Assembly: GCA_003956705.1 (NCBI GenBank)
Contig: QZCP01000479.1
Location: forward strand, 62,001-126,000
DNA from: Brevipalpus yothersi
Taxonomy: Eukaryota > Arthropoda > Arachnida > Trombidiformes > Tenuipalpidae
Direction: 5' to 3'
DNA: 64,000 nucleotides
Of this stretch, positions 13,401 through 17,906 are shown one piece after another (the first letter of the stretch is position 1; every line of letters begins with the position of its first letter). The notes under the pieces are model-generated. The model was not told the DNA's origin and did no database searches. It was given only the letters and a program-made list of their open reading frames with translations. Position numbers and translations under genes: made by a program.

Positions 13401-13459
13401 CAACTAGGCCAAAAAAAGTCTCCGGAAAGAAGAAAAAGTCTTCGAAGTCCTTAAAATAG
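1490..13459 (+). CDS. Giant gag-pol-ORF3 frame of the retrotransposon
   Basis: This single open frame encodes 3989 residues from the ATG at 1490, which has an A at -3 and a G at +4; an in-frame GTG at 1475 lies upstream but is not a likely start. Numbering here counts from 1475. Gag occupies roughly residues 6-530 and ends in a His/Arg-rich stretch and a CCHC zinc knuckle (C-x2-C-x4-H-x4-C, residues ~533-546). A retroviral-type protease motif follows at ~707, written DSCS instead of D(S/T)GA. RT follows with the catalytic YFDD at 1107-1110, then RNase H with Asp1256, then integrase with an HHCC zinc region and the triad D1564, D1623, E1659 (D-x35-E). The integrase C-terminal region ends near 1815. 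A Ser-rich tail, a palindrome-rich linker (~2060-2644) and the third protein (from Met2645) continue in frame to the TAG at 13457. Whether this is made as one polyprotein is unknown. Confidence 0.9.
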   Translation: MVVTLRSGPGRPSNAERAARAAAENEAENRRVPQSDNVESANNAVPAQIQFEAPTPDDTTPSVSASQIHGAAGTHETRSETLLPNISASVLKDLLSDHGVIDPMPYSHAVLRFKQILNTLSELKNVSIDFNSLSLDDVKLFPSPPWMIYLRQHDAREEDIFYVLSDIGVRTDTILKQLDPIIIENSDICHATKDLLLSYQDSLFGQLGSSRNSIARNVVSRNLPSRNEESYYASNQHVEQPNSHVLLPSQDLNRSRHSQYVAQSNPIDDSSRLPPNQSQFRIPSTSPTRVKFNKLVYTMELKPIKDPFAWINEARWKLINSPLTDSERIIVLKRNAIGDVRNAVVKVDQLGLTNFEAYLSKIRDIICTSPKFFLLENEIQNMRYNSKDDPIEFIHNLEEKLKQRYNSDTVDPERVLILLKSKLPKELQRKVVKKGANLDLESMTNIMVHSHNDFKAESQLHQFRMMKQQQRPPVNHHPPHRSYNHRPPYRHHDRHHDSHRAPMPVQSIHRDTRAYQPRFPTRKPENVTCYGCGKTGHYRTSCPFNRNSYQRSNPTQAQPESRAPNSANNSAPHPNSNWQKEKTSLIVFSDFSHLATPPPFSPESATAGESEVEHLFLLEEVSSRSKKKKKQSSPDCLDALRESNLFDPPVQRKEETQSLSLANYRQEMLRQFRVMHNVIPRIFPKCEVTLHSATGQKTISACCDSCSHISIIDYDLAVSLGWPIIGEPLSLSGIENVGVTTVGSCFVLTRANNMKIGFSQEIFVLKDFSTPLLLGCQLLALYEADIKLRASGHQVLSSFPVKAPLKLEMRNCDEDEIRQITKMGPPPELSESEISDQKVISSRKKYAVEELENSLSKSSKRSRSSNYCLLIKFLSEAETNHVLAIDDSSHKSWPELFSKQISSDLDQSQREIMLNTLMEKQQAFAKDSSDLGFVPHEKCNIKIDIGDEIIPYEKPYPCSAQKRLAFSQVCSDLESSGIISETTAPGGSPALLVSKPDGSWRLVVDYRELNKRIKRKRYPMPRTDDFLTALQNKKYFATLDLLHGYYQLELPPKEGLKTVFVTPDKKYHYNRLPMGLVDAPFYFQYIVNTMLGEYQYNICLGYFDDICVFGNSFEELVENLKKVLNRLIEWGFKVKISKTNFGSKEFEFLGHIASGEGIKPNPRKVEQLLAIPPPRNVKELQSFLGLINYFSRYIENYSKIVEPLYRLVRKERKFSITKNDILIMEQLKQALAQNCMLYHFDPSRKTRLAVDASHLAVGGILLQYHEEDDAWRPVNFFGQKLKPYQVNYTVSEKECLAIIIGIERNRQYLEGIEFEILTDHHALCQLPKTKFKNGRIERWSIMLSAYRYCVAYLEGKIHPADCLSRNPNEWNHRNGVLDSKDEYFKCYITLDYPQVDSQLEKGFLSQNKPMINIDAVDHDQFQKYAEGQSKAYSSIIEILRKQSPSKLFKKYSKRYCLVEGLLYRNPTRKRPYYRLMIDIKSLEEIFKYEHGDPLSGHFGFDKTYFNISRKYDCPDLVDRVKILNASCIKCMTGKSNTHSETIRQLKPIGKFPMQIVELDVMGPVESSSKQNQLIVVMVDSLTRFVFAKAIRNQRAPNIIKFLEDTFQQFGYPQIVQTDQGRNFMSDELNHYLSEKKVKHQVSTPYHPQSQGIVERANATLGAQIRVFLQGKPIKSWDQYVGPSVFAINNSLNRSTGYPPSVLMFGTQFHKPNDTNYPSIPVEENLLVIRQQAREKLLANQLKYVEAGSNPESPITVGKIVFIRQHLADSGKKFSKRFKGPLLVLNRFGAVLTVLDIAKKKKFNVNISQCKLYKGILTPAMNAAIASHFPSSSSELPVENTVSSQSVSHQPGDESSSLPFPHHVGDQSISSSLIPEVSQQQAETNDYISDSESFSEPSVCERELVSNKHLSDISRQYESVSSSDSDDEKDQVHANNASNKQKKNLTQANNAPIKPSNVSKNGKKIPEPAHHSSSLSKHKPKAVKQASQLEHSSNSDCHENNFLHSNGQSPVSPNLLEDIEIFDNDADSNLSEPIAARVKRRSDRTNRIPQPFLYSFMIHVGSSPDQSDTSLSSTQSIQFDSVDFLSFTGEHLSDRHCLNQIALVSTSVSSYVHTIGKCLNTYPLYLSTSCHILSKGPDQIGLIISLFNAFTCSSYDRRSYFTGFPERRRIFIEDVVLLSSHFIFHLERVIISLLFTSHFSPLCHKLSSSFSVQVEPLNFVENHYFPSFNYLQLIALESEIIHIYFIIFIDYCGYLQIEDFSISAVEKQFCDIIFDHLHESSVLSFWTRTNNVKRRIFLHHPHHYCSPISSDSSRSCASFAFSQRLINKNSVLDAARNNTNRVCVYTLNNCFHHHLYPHLDLHGRRLHLCHEFRSESSSSALYLVRLSTLYSKTVFFNTLSLHFRQLPLTGNSVFASLPVIFGHLSLHIAIDSSQILTIFGILQHYSKILGINQPYSPIFSLVHLIFHLLHKTIVSSQCLATFSDSHHQSLILGVSFHYSSILGVIHRFHHHQKVISFEKIHQTLRHLQQHPFSSFSISKSFDQPLCFAAARKTIPESKFDTHSIEKQSHYSYTEQPLHCKELRKTSSDISSSLLQPAASLSASAIKLCTAFGSLVIEKFNRFSYYVYPCHISFASSQHFIMSSSSNNEGDSVSMASLSKIIRLIQRRTKKLSFLQRLPELSSHGFREFHVDSTDMVDRAEQFVCKLCSHFIRGIKCCSHCNSLYCVACFELLQKFKVILEEKRIITGNGTFACLTCLPSRQFTDEGIPSPEILEIYGSAKFHCPRINCGQKFLYSELNQHVAECRHGIIFDPPDFDLVHTNNDVDGLDKHIEEARDNSPRIVAISPQPHRENSSQFRALPSTEVYRGSELHVAGPSGSITDQFSQTQPKAVVSEVILSEWNTLPSDVASDPGFLVSSDDQSSVSSNRRRTPSVGKRSRPNDPVPEPQSQTDSSHSSPKIPARDSPRNIFPSRQEARLAVTAEAAAVFAPPTTVPSSFAFTPSESEGSSTLYAAALSRSQASAVTTVNTTSSSSIAPIASTSAVSTASTAPAASTSSVNLPSRARRYPPGYTFKDEQEKTTAWREAVDDYFTGGYPDITPFVTGYLGSLSERRRRAELEAAASAQASNPPASAASSSSSSPSSRTSSRPQSRASSSFQPRYYRRDLQPVQRVPAVPVHIHTDIRSQLQPYQITEMNRYFERLRITPQFSSHHDGFVDDTPRHRQRVYVWRNRVPTPPASLEPWMERIIEQNQDIRFPYDSVIGIHAECILVQLPGETRPSLRCAWLSIVRNNGDVIFETFIKYSRAYIKEFFLEKNGITWNHIRYASSPAAVRKQMTEYISVASRIVAAYPEQMLSTLGFSRDQILIIQPKLVDLSVFYSPLLSLNPFNFRCIIHLLSKGHITFPVPHAPTFTARLAVKAYFLCRDLIEGPVWQWSPNTFICKRMALMFQGNNSFPERLFYSCAYSRNDQLPTWNTGIPYCDPTQWRNHHPSPDDDESMNIEVRIARRAPERDPDDWFVPGQNFEPIDWDNVLNNQYQEMHPEPPVHPLPNYSEAEIQQAQDLSLRPEEQVVPEAAPRKESPPPSFASTVPIPYSELSSINPTVSAMSDEQFAQHLNEATEAIASSAANNIFDNIGQPPANPEIDAQIMSDVQAMSQEMETRSDASNGSETQSHHMEYHPPYSPISPAPAESSEIETMSHSASQTSNDQVSSTCSQVPQSSQLSLDPQASNLSSNPDDTQHPSDHQNTRQTTENTNIQHSNENADTRRSTDNNTQHPVDGNNPSSTDSTHQAKESSSEEVIQKTPKQAEESQHTKSTSPLSVNPEENTAQLPSSSASVSTDQPSTSSASAESQHRPGSAARTQHPPITTTLIEEVRPFTLPISIPRRSSRQQASTSSSPSGLDTQAAPRTSPRNNTPPVYKEFGLVSQSSIPRPQPRTSSSSSSSRPASQASSPSPSTSSGTVSLLDPSVRQPTRPKKVSGKKKKSSKSLK
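7657..9406 (+). other. Stop-free, palindrome-rich linker between pol and ORF3
   Basis: The frame stays open here but the translated product looks unlike a folded domain: it is rich in Ser, His, Phe and Ile with no motif I recognise. The DNA is again packed with short perfect hairpins, among them 7657-7671, 7702-7716, 7835-7850, 7949-7965, 8003-8017, 8120-8132, 8245-8258, 8469-8481, 8665-8680, 8703-8717, 8731-8745, 8761-8775, 8783-8797, 9136-9152, 9174-9190, 9213-9227 and 9263-9278. Their style matches the 5' leader. A role in internal initiation of ORF3 or as an RNA signal is possible but is inference. The absence of stops over about 580 codons argues that the region is translated. Confidence 0.7.
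9407..13459 (+). CDS. Retrotransposon ORF3: RING plus TRAF-type zinc fingers, degenerate exonuclease-like domain
   Basis: From the in-frame Met at 9407 (A at -3) this would be 1350 residues. Residues ~64-117 hold a Cys/His cluster, starting CKLC and then KCCSHCNSLYCVAC and CLTC, that reads as a RING-like finger. Residues ~143-166 hold a TRAF-type finger (C-x5-C ... H-x3-C). A Ser/Ala-rich linker follows. Residues ~618-790 resemble the DEDD exonuclease fold of the REXO/PAN2 group: IGIHAEC aligns with the family's D-x-E motif, LVDLSVFYSPL with the later D-containing motif and HAPTFTARLAVKAYFL with the final H-x4-D helix. Only some catalytic acidic residues remain (Glu626, Asp733), so catalysis is doubtful. 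The C-terminal ~550 residues are low-complexity Ser/Gln/Pro with NTQHP-like repeats and a basic end. It could instead be translated only as the C-terminus of the polyprotein. The zinc-finger call is firmer than the exonuclease call. Confidence 0.6.
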   Translation: MSSSSNNEGDSVSMASLSKIIRLIQRRTKKLSFLQRLPELSSHGFREFHVDSTDMVDRAEQFVCKLCSHFIRGIKCCSHCNSLYCVACFELLQKFKVILEEKRIITGNGTFACLTCLPSRQFTDEGIPSPEILEIYGSAKFHCPRINCGQKFLYSELNQHVAECRHGIIFDPPDFDLVHTNNDVDGLDKHIEEARDNSPRIVAISPQPHRENSSQFRALPSTEVYRGSELHVAGPSGSITDQFSQTQPKAVVSEVILSEWNTLPSDVASDPGFLVSSDDQSSVSSNRRRTPSVGKRSRPNDPVPEPQSQTDSSHSSPKIPARDSPRNIFPSRQEARLAVTAEAAAVFAPPTTVPSSFAFTPSESEGSSTLYAAALSRSQASAVTTVNTTSSSSIAPIASTSAVSTASTAPAASTSSVNLPSRARRYPPGYTFKDEQEKTTAWREAVDDYFTGGYPDITPFVTGYLGSLSERRRRAELEAAASAQASNPPASAASSSSSSPSSRTSSRPQSRASSSFQPRYYRRDLQPVQRVPAVPVHIHTDIRSQLQPYQITEMNRYFERLRITPQFSSHHDGFVDDTPRHRQRVYVWRNRVPTPPASLEPWMERIIEQNQDIRFPYDSVIGIHAECILVQLPGETRPSLRCAWLSIVRNNGDVIFETFIKYSRAYIKEFFLEKNGITWNHIRYASSPAAVRKQMTEYISVASRIVAAYPEQMLSTLGFSRDQILIIQPKLVDLSVFYSPLLSLNPFNFRCIIHLLSKGHITFPVPHAPTFTARLAVKAYFLCRDLIEGPVWQWSPNTFICKRMALMFQGNNSFPERLFYSCAYSRNDQLPTWNTGIPYCDPTQWRNHHPSPDDDESMNIEVRIARRAPERDPDDWFVPGQNFEPIDWDNVLNNQYQEMHPEPPVHPLPNYSEAEIQQAQDLSLRPEEQVVPEAAPRKESPPPSFASTVPIPYSELSSINPTVSAMSDEQFAQHLNEATEAIASSAANNIFDNIGQPPANPEIDAQIMSDVQAMSQEMETRSDASNGSETQSHHMEYHPPYSPISPAPAESSEIETMSHSASQTSNDQVSSTCSQVPQSSQLSLDPQASNLSSNPDDTQHPSDHQNTRQTTENTNIQHSNENADTRRSTDNNTQHPVDGNNPSSTDSTHQAKESSSEEVIQKTPKQAEESQHTKSTSPLSVNPEENTAQLPSSSASVSTDQPSTSSASAESQHRPGSAARTQHPPITTTLIEEVRPFTLPISIPRRSSRQQASTSSSPSGLDTQAAPRTSPRNNTPPVYKEFGLVSQSSIPRPQPRTSSSSSSSRPASQASSPSPSTSSGTVSLLDPSVRQPTRPKKVSGKKKKSSKSLK

Positions 13460-13497
13460 GACTCAGTCCTCATCACCCGCATCTTCAGCCTCCCCAG

Positions 13498-13561
13498 CAT
13501 CGAGGGAGTATCTTGATCATGGAGCGGGGGTGTGTGAGCAAAAACTCTGTCCCCCTCGATG
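13498..13561 (+). other. Inverted repeat spanning the polypurine tract and LTR start
   Basis: CATCGAGGG at 13498-13506 is the exact reverse complement of CCCTCGATG at 13553-13561, so a 9-bp stem would enclose the polypurine tract and the first bases of the 3' LTR. Confidence 0.75.
13516..13530 (+). promoter_or_regulatory. Polypurine tract, plus-strand primer
   Basis: The purine-rich run GGAGCGGGGG (13521-13530) directly abuts the TGTGTG start of the LTR, the position where plus-strand synthesis is primed in LTR elements. It is interrupted by one C. Confidence 0.8.
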
Positions 13562-13817
13562 AAGCCTCGGCTTCTATGCTTATTTAATTTACTTTTGGGT
13601 TCTTTTTCTATTTATATTTAATCTTATTTATGTATGCTTTTGTCTTTTGGGTTCTCACGCATTCCAGAGTCCGTAGTACTCTTTCCCGCTCTCACTCACT
13701 TTCTCACTCTATGCATTAGCATAGTCCACTTCCGATGAAATTCATCTTCGGCCAATCGATGGCCTCAGCTCTGATTAATCCGTCTCACTCTGCTCCTTCG
13801 GAGCCACCTCTTTCACC

Positions 13818-13825
13818 TATTTAAA
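13818..13825 (+). promoter_or_regulatory. LTR TATA box
   Basis: TATTTAAA lies 110 bp before the poly(A) signal, in the position expected of a U3 promoter. Confidence 0.6.
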
Positions 13826-13934
13826 CCTGAACAATTCTATTGTTCCACACAGAGAAATCTACCCTTTCTCTTGTCCGCTACATACCGAAACTCTGTCCAA
13901 TTTATGTCTGATTTTATACCCATATTTATTCTTC

Positions 13935-13940
13935 AATAAA
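13935..13940 (+). terminator. LTR polyadenylation signal
   Basis: AATAAA is followed by a T-rich stretch (CTTTTTG), as expected at the R/U5 border of an LTR. Confidence 0.7.
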
Positions 13941-14124
13941 CATCTTTTTGTAGTGTAAAGTGACTAGTCACTAGTAGTGGTACTACTGCCGTCTCGCCCC
14001 TAATAGGTTAAGTGAGCCTGATAGCCGTCGGTGGCCCTGATAGGTTATCGAAGGAATCTGTTGAATTCCACGCGTTCTAATCCCTCCACCAGTTAGAGCC
14101 TGAATCCAACAATTCTACCACACA

Positions 14125-14424
14125 CCGTTTTCGTTTTGAAATAATTCAGAGCTTGTCATGGTGTTCAGCGGAAGCCTTGTCAGATCGAAGAGAGAGAAGA
14201 TGTTCATAATAAGAGATGCCATCAGTCCATTCTTCTGAATAAGTCGGAAATATAGTAAAGCTCTTTCTAGAAGATAAATCAATCAAAATTCTATCCATGC
14301 TTGAAGAAAACTCACTTTTTCCGATTTATTTTCAGTGGCTGAAACATCTACTTTGATTTGTTTTTACAATATGACTCGCTGATTAACAACAATTTAGGAT
14401 TTGGAAGGTTAGAGCATGCAGATC
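14125..14424. other. Intergenic, nothing recognised
   Basis: AT-rich flank of the retrotransposon. I see no gene, repeat or RNA here. Confidence 0.6.
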
Positions 14425-15156
14425 TCATATAGCAGCAATTTCATTGTGATGCTTAACTCGCTTCTGATTCTCTAGTATTTTAAAAACAGGCCCAAACAAG
14501 GTTCCACTAAATCTTTTATCAAAGCTGGAGAGAGAATGTACCGGAACATTCACAAGGATTAGGCTTCGAAGTAGGAGTTTCATCACTAAAATTTGCAAAA
14601 TACATGTATGTTTGTTGGGATATAAAAATTGAGAATGATCCCTGGTCAACAGAACAACTTCTATCACTGTATCTATCCTGGAACTCTCGATCATCGAAGA
14701 TCTTGATCCCCCGATGCGGCCTGTCGATTTTTAATCCATCAACTCCGGATCTAGGAAAATATTTATATGTGTTGGTGATTACTTCATAAGTATCGAGCAA
14801 ATCTTCAACCCCTTCTGTCATCGAGTTCGATTACTTCCATCATTTTTCTATGCTGGTTCATAGTTGACTATGACTTTTGAAATATCACCTGTTATCCTGA
14901 GAATAATCGAATCAGCTAGCTCAGTGGCTTGGAACTGTTGATAGGCCCCATTCACCTCTTTCCATATTAGTCCAATTGTCCGTAGAGCTAAATACCATGA
15001 ATTTTTGTTAGATTTTTCATTCTTCACCCCAAACCAATCCTTGCTTGAATAGGTTTCTAGCCTATCTTTTGATCGAAAATGACGAAAATTGAAAATTCTC
15101 ACCTCCCCAGTACCCCAAACAATGAGGACGATGAGTAGAATCAATATTGCTCTCAT
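14425..15156 (-). pseudogene. Small secreted-protein gene, probably broken (family B-like neighbour)
   Basis: On the minus strand an ATG at 15156 opens a strongly hydrophobic signal peptide (MRAILILLIVLIVWGTG) followed by a polar mature part. Exon 1 (15156-14889) can be joined across a 74-bp GTGATA..CAG intron to exon 2 beginning at 14814. The join keeps phase (1 to 2) and continues EGVEDLLDTY. Near 14545 the frame stops, but an adjacent frame continues to 14425, so a 1-base shift beside a short TC run breaks the gene, either truly or by sequencing error. No known family is recognised. Size, signal peptide and short intron match the secreted families further downstream. The DWFG segment is shared with the decayed gene at 15865-16324. 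Confidence 0.45.
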
Positions 15157-15864
15157 TGATTATAAATGAAGGAAAAAATTCACCTGGCTCAAGATTTTTG
15201 GGATTTTTGTTTCTCGACTTCTGATGAGAGCAAGTGTTTCTTCTGGTATCTATTCGTTTATTGGCTCAAATTATGATAATGTTTAATCAATGACTTCATA
15301 TCAAGCTTGGAAAATACTGCTTTCCTCTCCGATCCTCTGAATCAAAGAAAAAAATTCTCTTAGTCAATTTCTCAACTGTTTGATAACTACCGCGATCAAA
15401 CTTATCAATGCATCAAACAAACAAACGACAGTCCTTTCACCAAAATTTTAGGTTCAATCAGGTTACATGGAACTTTTAGTTGAGACAATTTTAATCTTTC
15501 TCTCCTTATTTGCTCTGTTGATTCCCAGTTCTGAGCTTCAATCACTTGGTGATCATGCATACTCATAAAGTTGTGATAAAACGTATCTCACTCATAGCCT
15601 CATCTTATAATTGACTTTTAATACACTCATAATACCACATGAACAAAAGACAATTAGCAACTATTAGACAAGAAACCGAAGACAACTCATCCCCTGGATA
15701 AATGATCTTGAATGATGGGAATAGATGGAAAAATTACTGCTTCAAGGTGGCTTGAAGTTCCAAGGCTTAATCAGATCTTGATCTTGATCATCATCTTTTG
15801 TTCTCTTCATAGCTCCTATCAGTAGTTGAGATATTCTCTTTTATTCCCCCTGTTTAACTTTTGT
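15157..15864. other. Intergenic, nothing recognised
   Basis: AT-rich sequence between two decayed minus-strand genes. No open frame of note. Confidence 0.5.
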
Positions 15865-16324
15865 TCATCTTGGGCAACGATTGTGAACTTTATTTCCTCG
15901 CCCATTATACTCATCTGGAACCAAAACCTTTCCATTTAGATGTTGAAAGACAACAAGGTGTAAAATCTGTTAATTGAGATAAATTTTGATATTAGAATAA
16001 TTTGGGATTGAGATGTTACTCACTTTTTCTCCATTTTTATTCATAGCGGACACACTCATCCCAAATTTCTCATAGAATGGCATCTTATAATAAGCCACTA
16101 TCTGCTTATCAATTTTTTCTTTGCTAAATAGTCAGCAAAAAACTTGGCATGTTGATCAATTTGGGCTTTGTCTCCCACTTCTATGATAATCGGGTCATTT
16201 ACAGTTTTTCAGTCTTCTTTCATCTTTCACCTCTTTATAGACAATTCCAAACCAATCCACTTCACCGTTGATATTGACCAAGTTGATCAGCAAAACACTG
16301 ACCAAAATTATCCACAAGAAACAT
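15865..16324 (-). pseudogene. Decayed, diverged relative of secreted family B
   Basis: Reading the minus strand from 16324, a signal peptide-like segment (FLWIILVSVLLINLVN) is one frame off the ATG, and at least two more frame changes follow. Even so, an exon end ...NKNGEK lies directly before a GTGAGT donor (16023), and the exon restarting at 15966 reads ILHLVVFQHLNGKVL. This mirrors the family B junction, where ...PPQNGTQ is followed by RLHGFAFLLPNGTID. The shared intron position and similar flanking residues support common ancestry. The gene ends at a TGA (15867-15865). It is disrupted and unlikely to encode a protein. Confidence 0.5.
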
Positions 16325-17904
16325 GGTCTAATTGCAAAGAATAATAAAGTTTTTATAGAGCATAAGTCTAATTAAGTAAGTATAATAAACAAATCAAATG
16401 GTACATGAATCAGACCCTTCTTACCTTTTTTAAACAGGTTTTTTGTCGTGTCAATTTCTCCGTGATCCTCGACCCTTCGACATCGATAGAGCATTTAGCA
16501 GAAATTTTACATCATCGAAGTAATTTGATAGTTAGTTATTGGTGAGTTTTGGTTATTCTTGTAGAATTTGTGTGATCAACAAGCCCACCTTATCTGCTCT
16601 GCCATAAAATAGAAAATTCTACCTGCGGTATGGCATTTGACTTCAAAAATTCTACCAATCATTTTCCATTAGAGCCAAGAAGAACTAGCTTTGGAGTTCC
16701 AGGTTACACAGTCAAAGATATCAGGAATAATCAAAACAAAAGCGTGGGAATATGGTATATGAGCTTGAAATTTCTACATCTCCCGTCAAGAAATCGTGCA
16801 TAGATGTAGATTTGGAAACTCTCAAATACACCAAATTTCCTCTAAATCTATTCATATTACTCTAGGAAACTAATCTATGGGGAAGAAAAATGAAACTCCT
16901 TTTCAAGGCTCAGAACTCAGAAATGACTGGAAATAAATTTTCAATTCTTGGTGAAAATATTGATGAGTGTCATGGAATATCAAGTAGAAAAAATCAGCAT
17001 TTTTCATCAATTGATTTTTGAGATATGGATTTTCGAAAAATCCACGCTCAATCAGAATTGTGTGTGAATACCGTTGTGGTCGGCAGACAAAAATTAAGAT
17101 AACTTCCGAAATTCTCACCTCTAATGCTCGCCAAGATAGAATTGGTTAGCCCATGTTGTAAAGAAAAAATTCAATACAGAAAACTCTAACTTGTTCACCG
17201 AGAAGAGAAAATAACACCCAAAAACCTAAAATGGAAAAATGATTATGCAAGGTTTCAGATAATCCTCTCTCGAAAAAATCATGGCCAATATGATGATCCA
17301 TTCTTCCATCATATGAATAATAACATGGCTTCCTATATTTCCACCAAGTTTCAAATCTTTCTGATCGCTCATCATGCTTCAATCGAACGATAAAAACGAT
17401 AGTTCCACTTTTTCTTCCCCCTAGGTTAGTCAGAAATGTTTGAAGTCTGGGAAAAATCAATTGCAAAACTTTCATCATCTGTCTCACTTCGATTCACAGT
17501 TGAAAATGTATTTTATGATCTCTTAGCAAAATTCCTCCAATCAACCTATTGAATTAGCAATTGAAATTTCTTTCAGGATTTCAAGCAATGAATGAAATTT
17601 GGCACATTTTCATATTTGCCACTACAAAACGCTTTTCAATCCATTCCCATGTGAAATTAATTGAATCATCCGATCTGCGATGACGAGTCCAACAATTCTG
17701 GCCAGATAGAAGAAGATTGCACTTCCACAGTGAAGATCCTACTTAAATCGAAATCAGATCCATGAAGGATGAGAACAATCAATAAATCGACCAGAGATTA
17801 TTAATCACAATGAAAAAATAAAAGTTAACCAATCAATATGAGCACCAGAGAGGAAATATTCTCGGAGATAGAATACAAAGATAATTTCATGGCATCGAAG
17901 AGAC
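16325..17904. other. Intergenic with unconvincing minus-strand open frames
   Basis: Two minus-strand frames, 17146-17487 (113 codons, with a possible hydrophobic start) and 16903-17118, are the only open stretches. Neither shows a recognisable domain, and the second has no ATG. They may be fragments of another decayed secreted gene. Around 17630-17705 the reverse complement resembles 23320-23400 (both contain CCAGAATTGTTG and TCACATGGGAATGGAT), so a dispersed repeat or shared gene remnant is present. Confidence 0.35.
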
Positions 17905-17906
17905 TA

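Larger units (their letters stand above)
1..14124 (+). mobile_element. Ty3/gypsy-type LTR retrotransposon, 5'-truncated by the window
   Basis: A leader, a gag-pol open frame, a polypurine tract and a 3' LTR lie in the order expected of an LTR retrotransposon. The pol order protease, RT, RNase H, integrase is that of Ty3/gypsy (Metaviridae). The 3' LTR sequence does not recur in 1-1489, so the 5' LTR and primer-binding site must lie upstream of base 1 and the element exceeds 14 kb. The coding frame carries no internal stop, so the copy looks young and potentially intact. After the pol domains it carries a linker and a large third protein (9407-13459) that is not a recognisable envelope: no signal peptide or membrane anchor is evident. 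Target-site duplication cannot be tested without the left end. Confidence 0.93.
13531..14124 (+). repeat. 3' LTR, 594 bp
   Basis: The LTR begins TGTGTG right after the polypurine tract and ends CACACA, giving the 6-bp inverted ends typical of LTRs. It contains a TATTTAAA box at 13818-13825, an AATAAA at 13935-13940, and two further perfect hairpins just after the poly(A) signal (13959-13972 and 13973-13987). The sequence after the LTR (14125 on) is unrelated AT-rich host DNA. The 5' partner is outside the window. Confidence 0.88.

Noticed and set aside
9407..13459. Envelope gene of an errantivirus-like element
   Set aside because: The position fits an envelope, but there is no signal peptide, fusion peptide or membrane anchor; zinc fingers and Ser-rich regions are seen instead.
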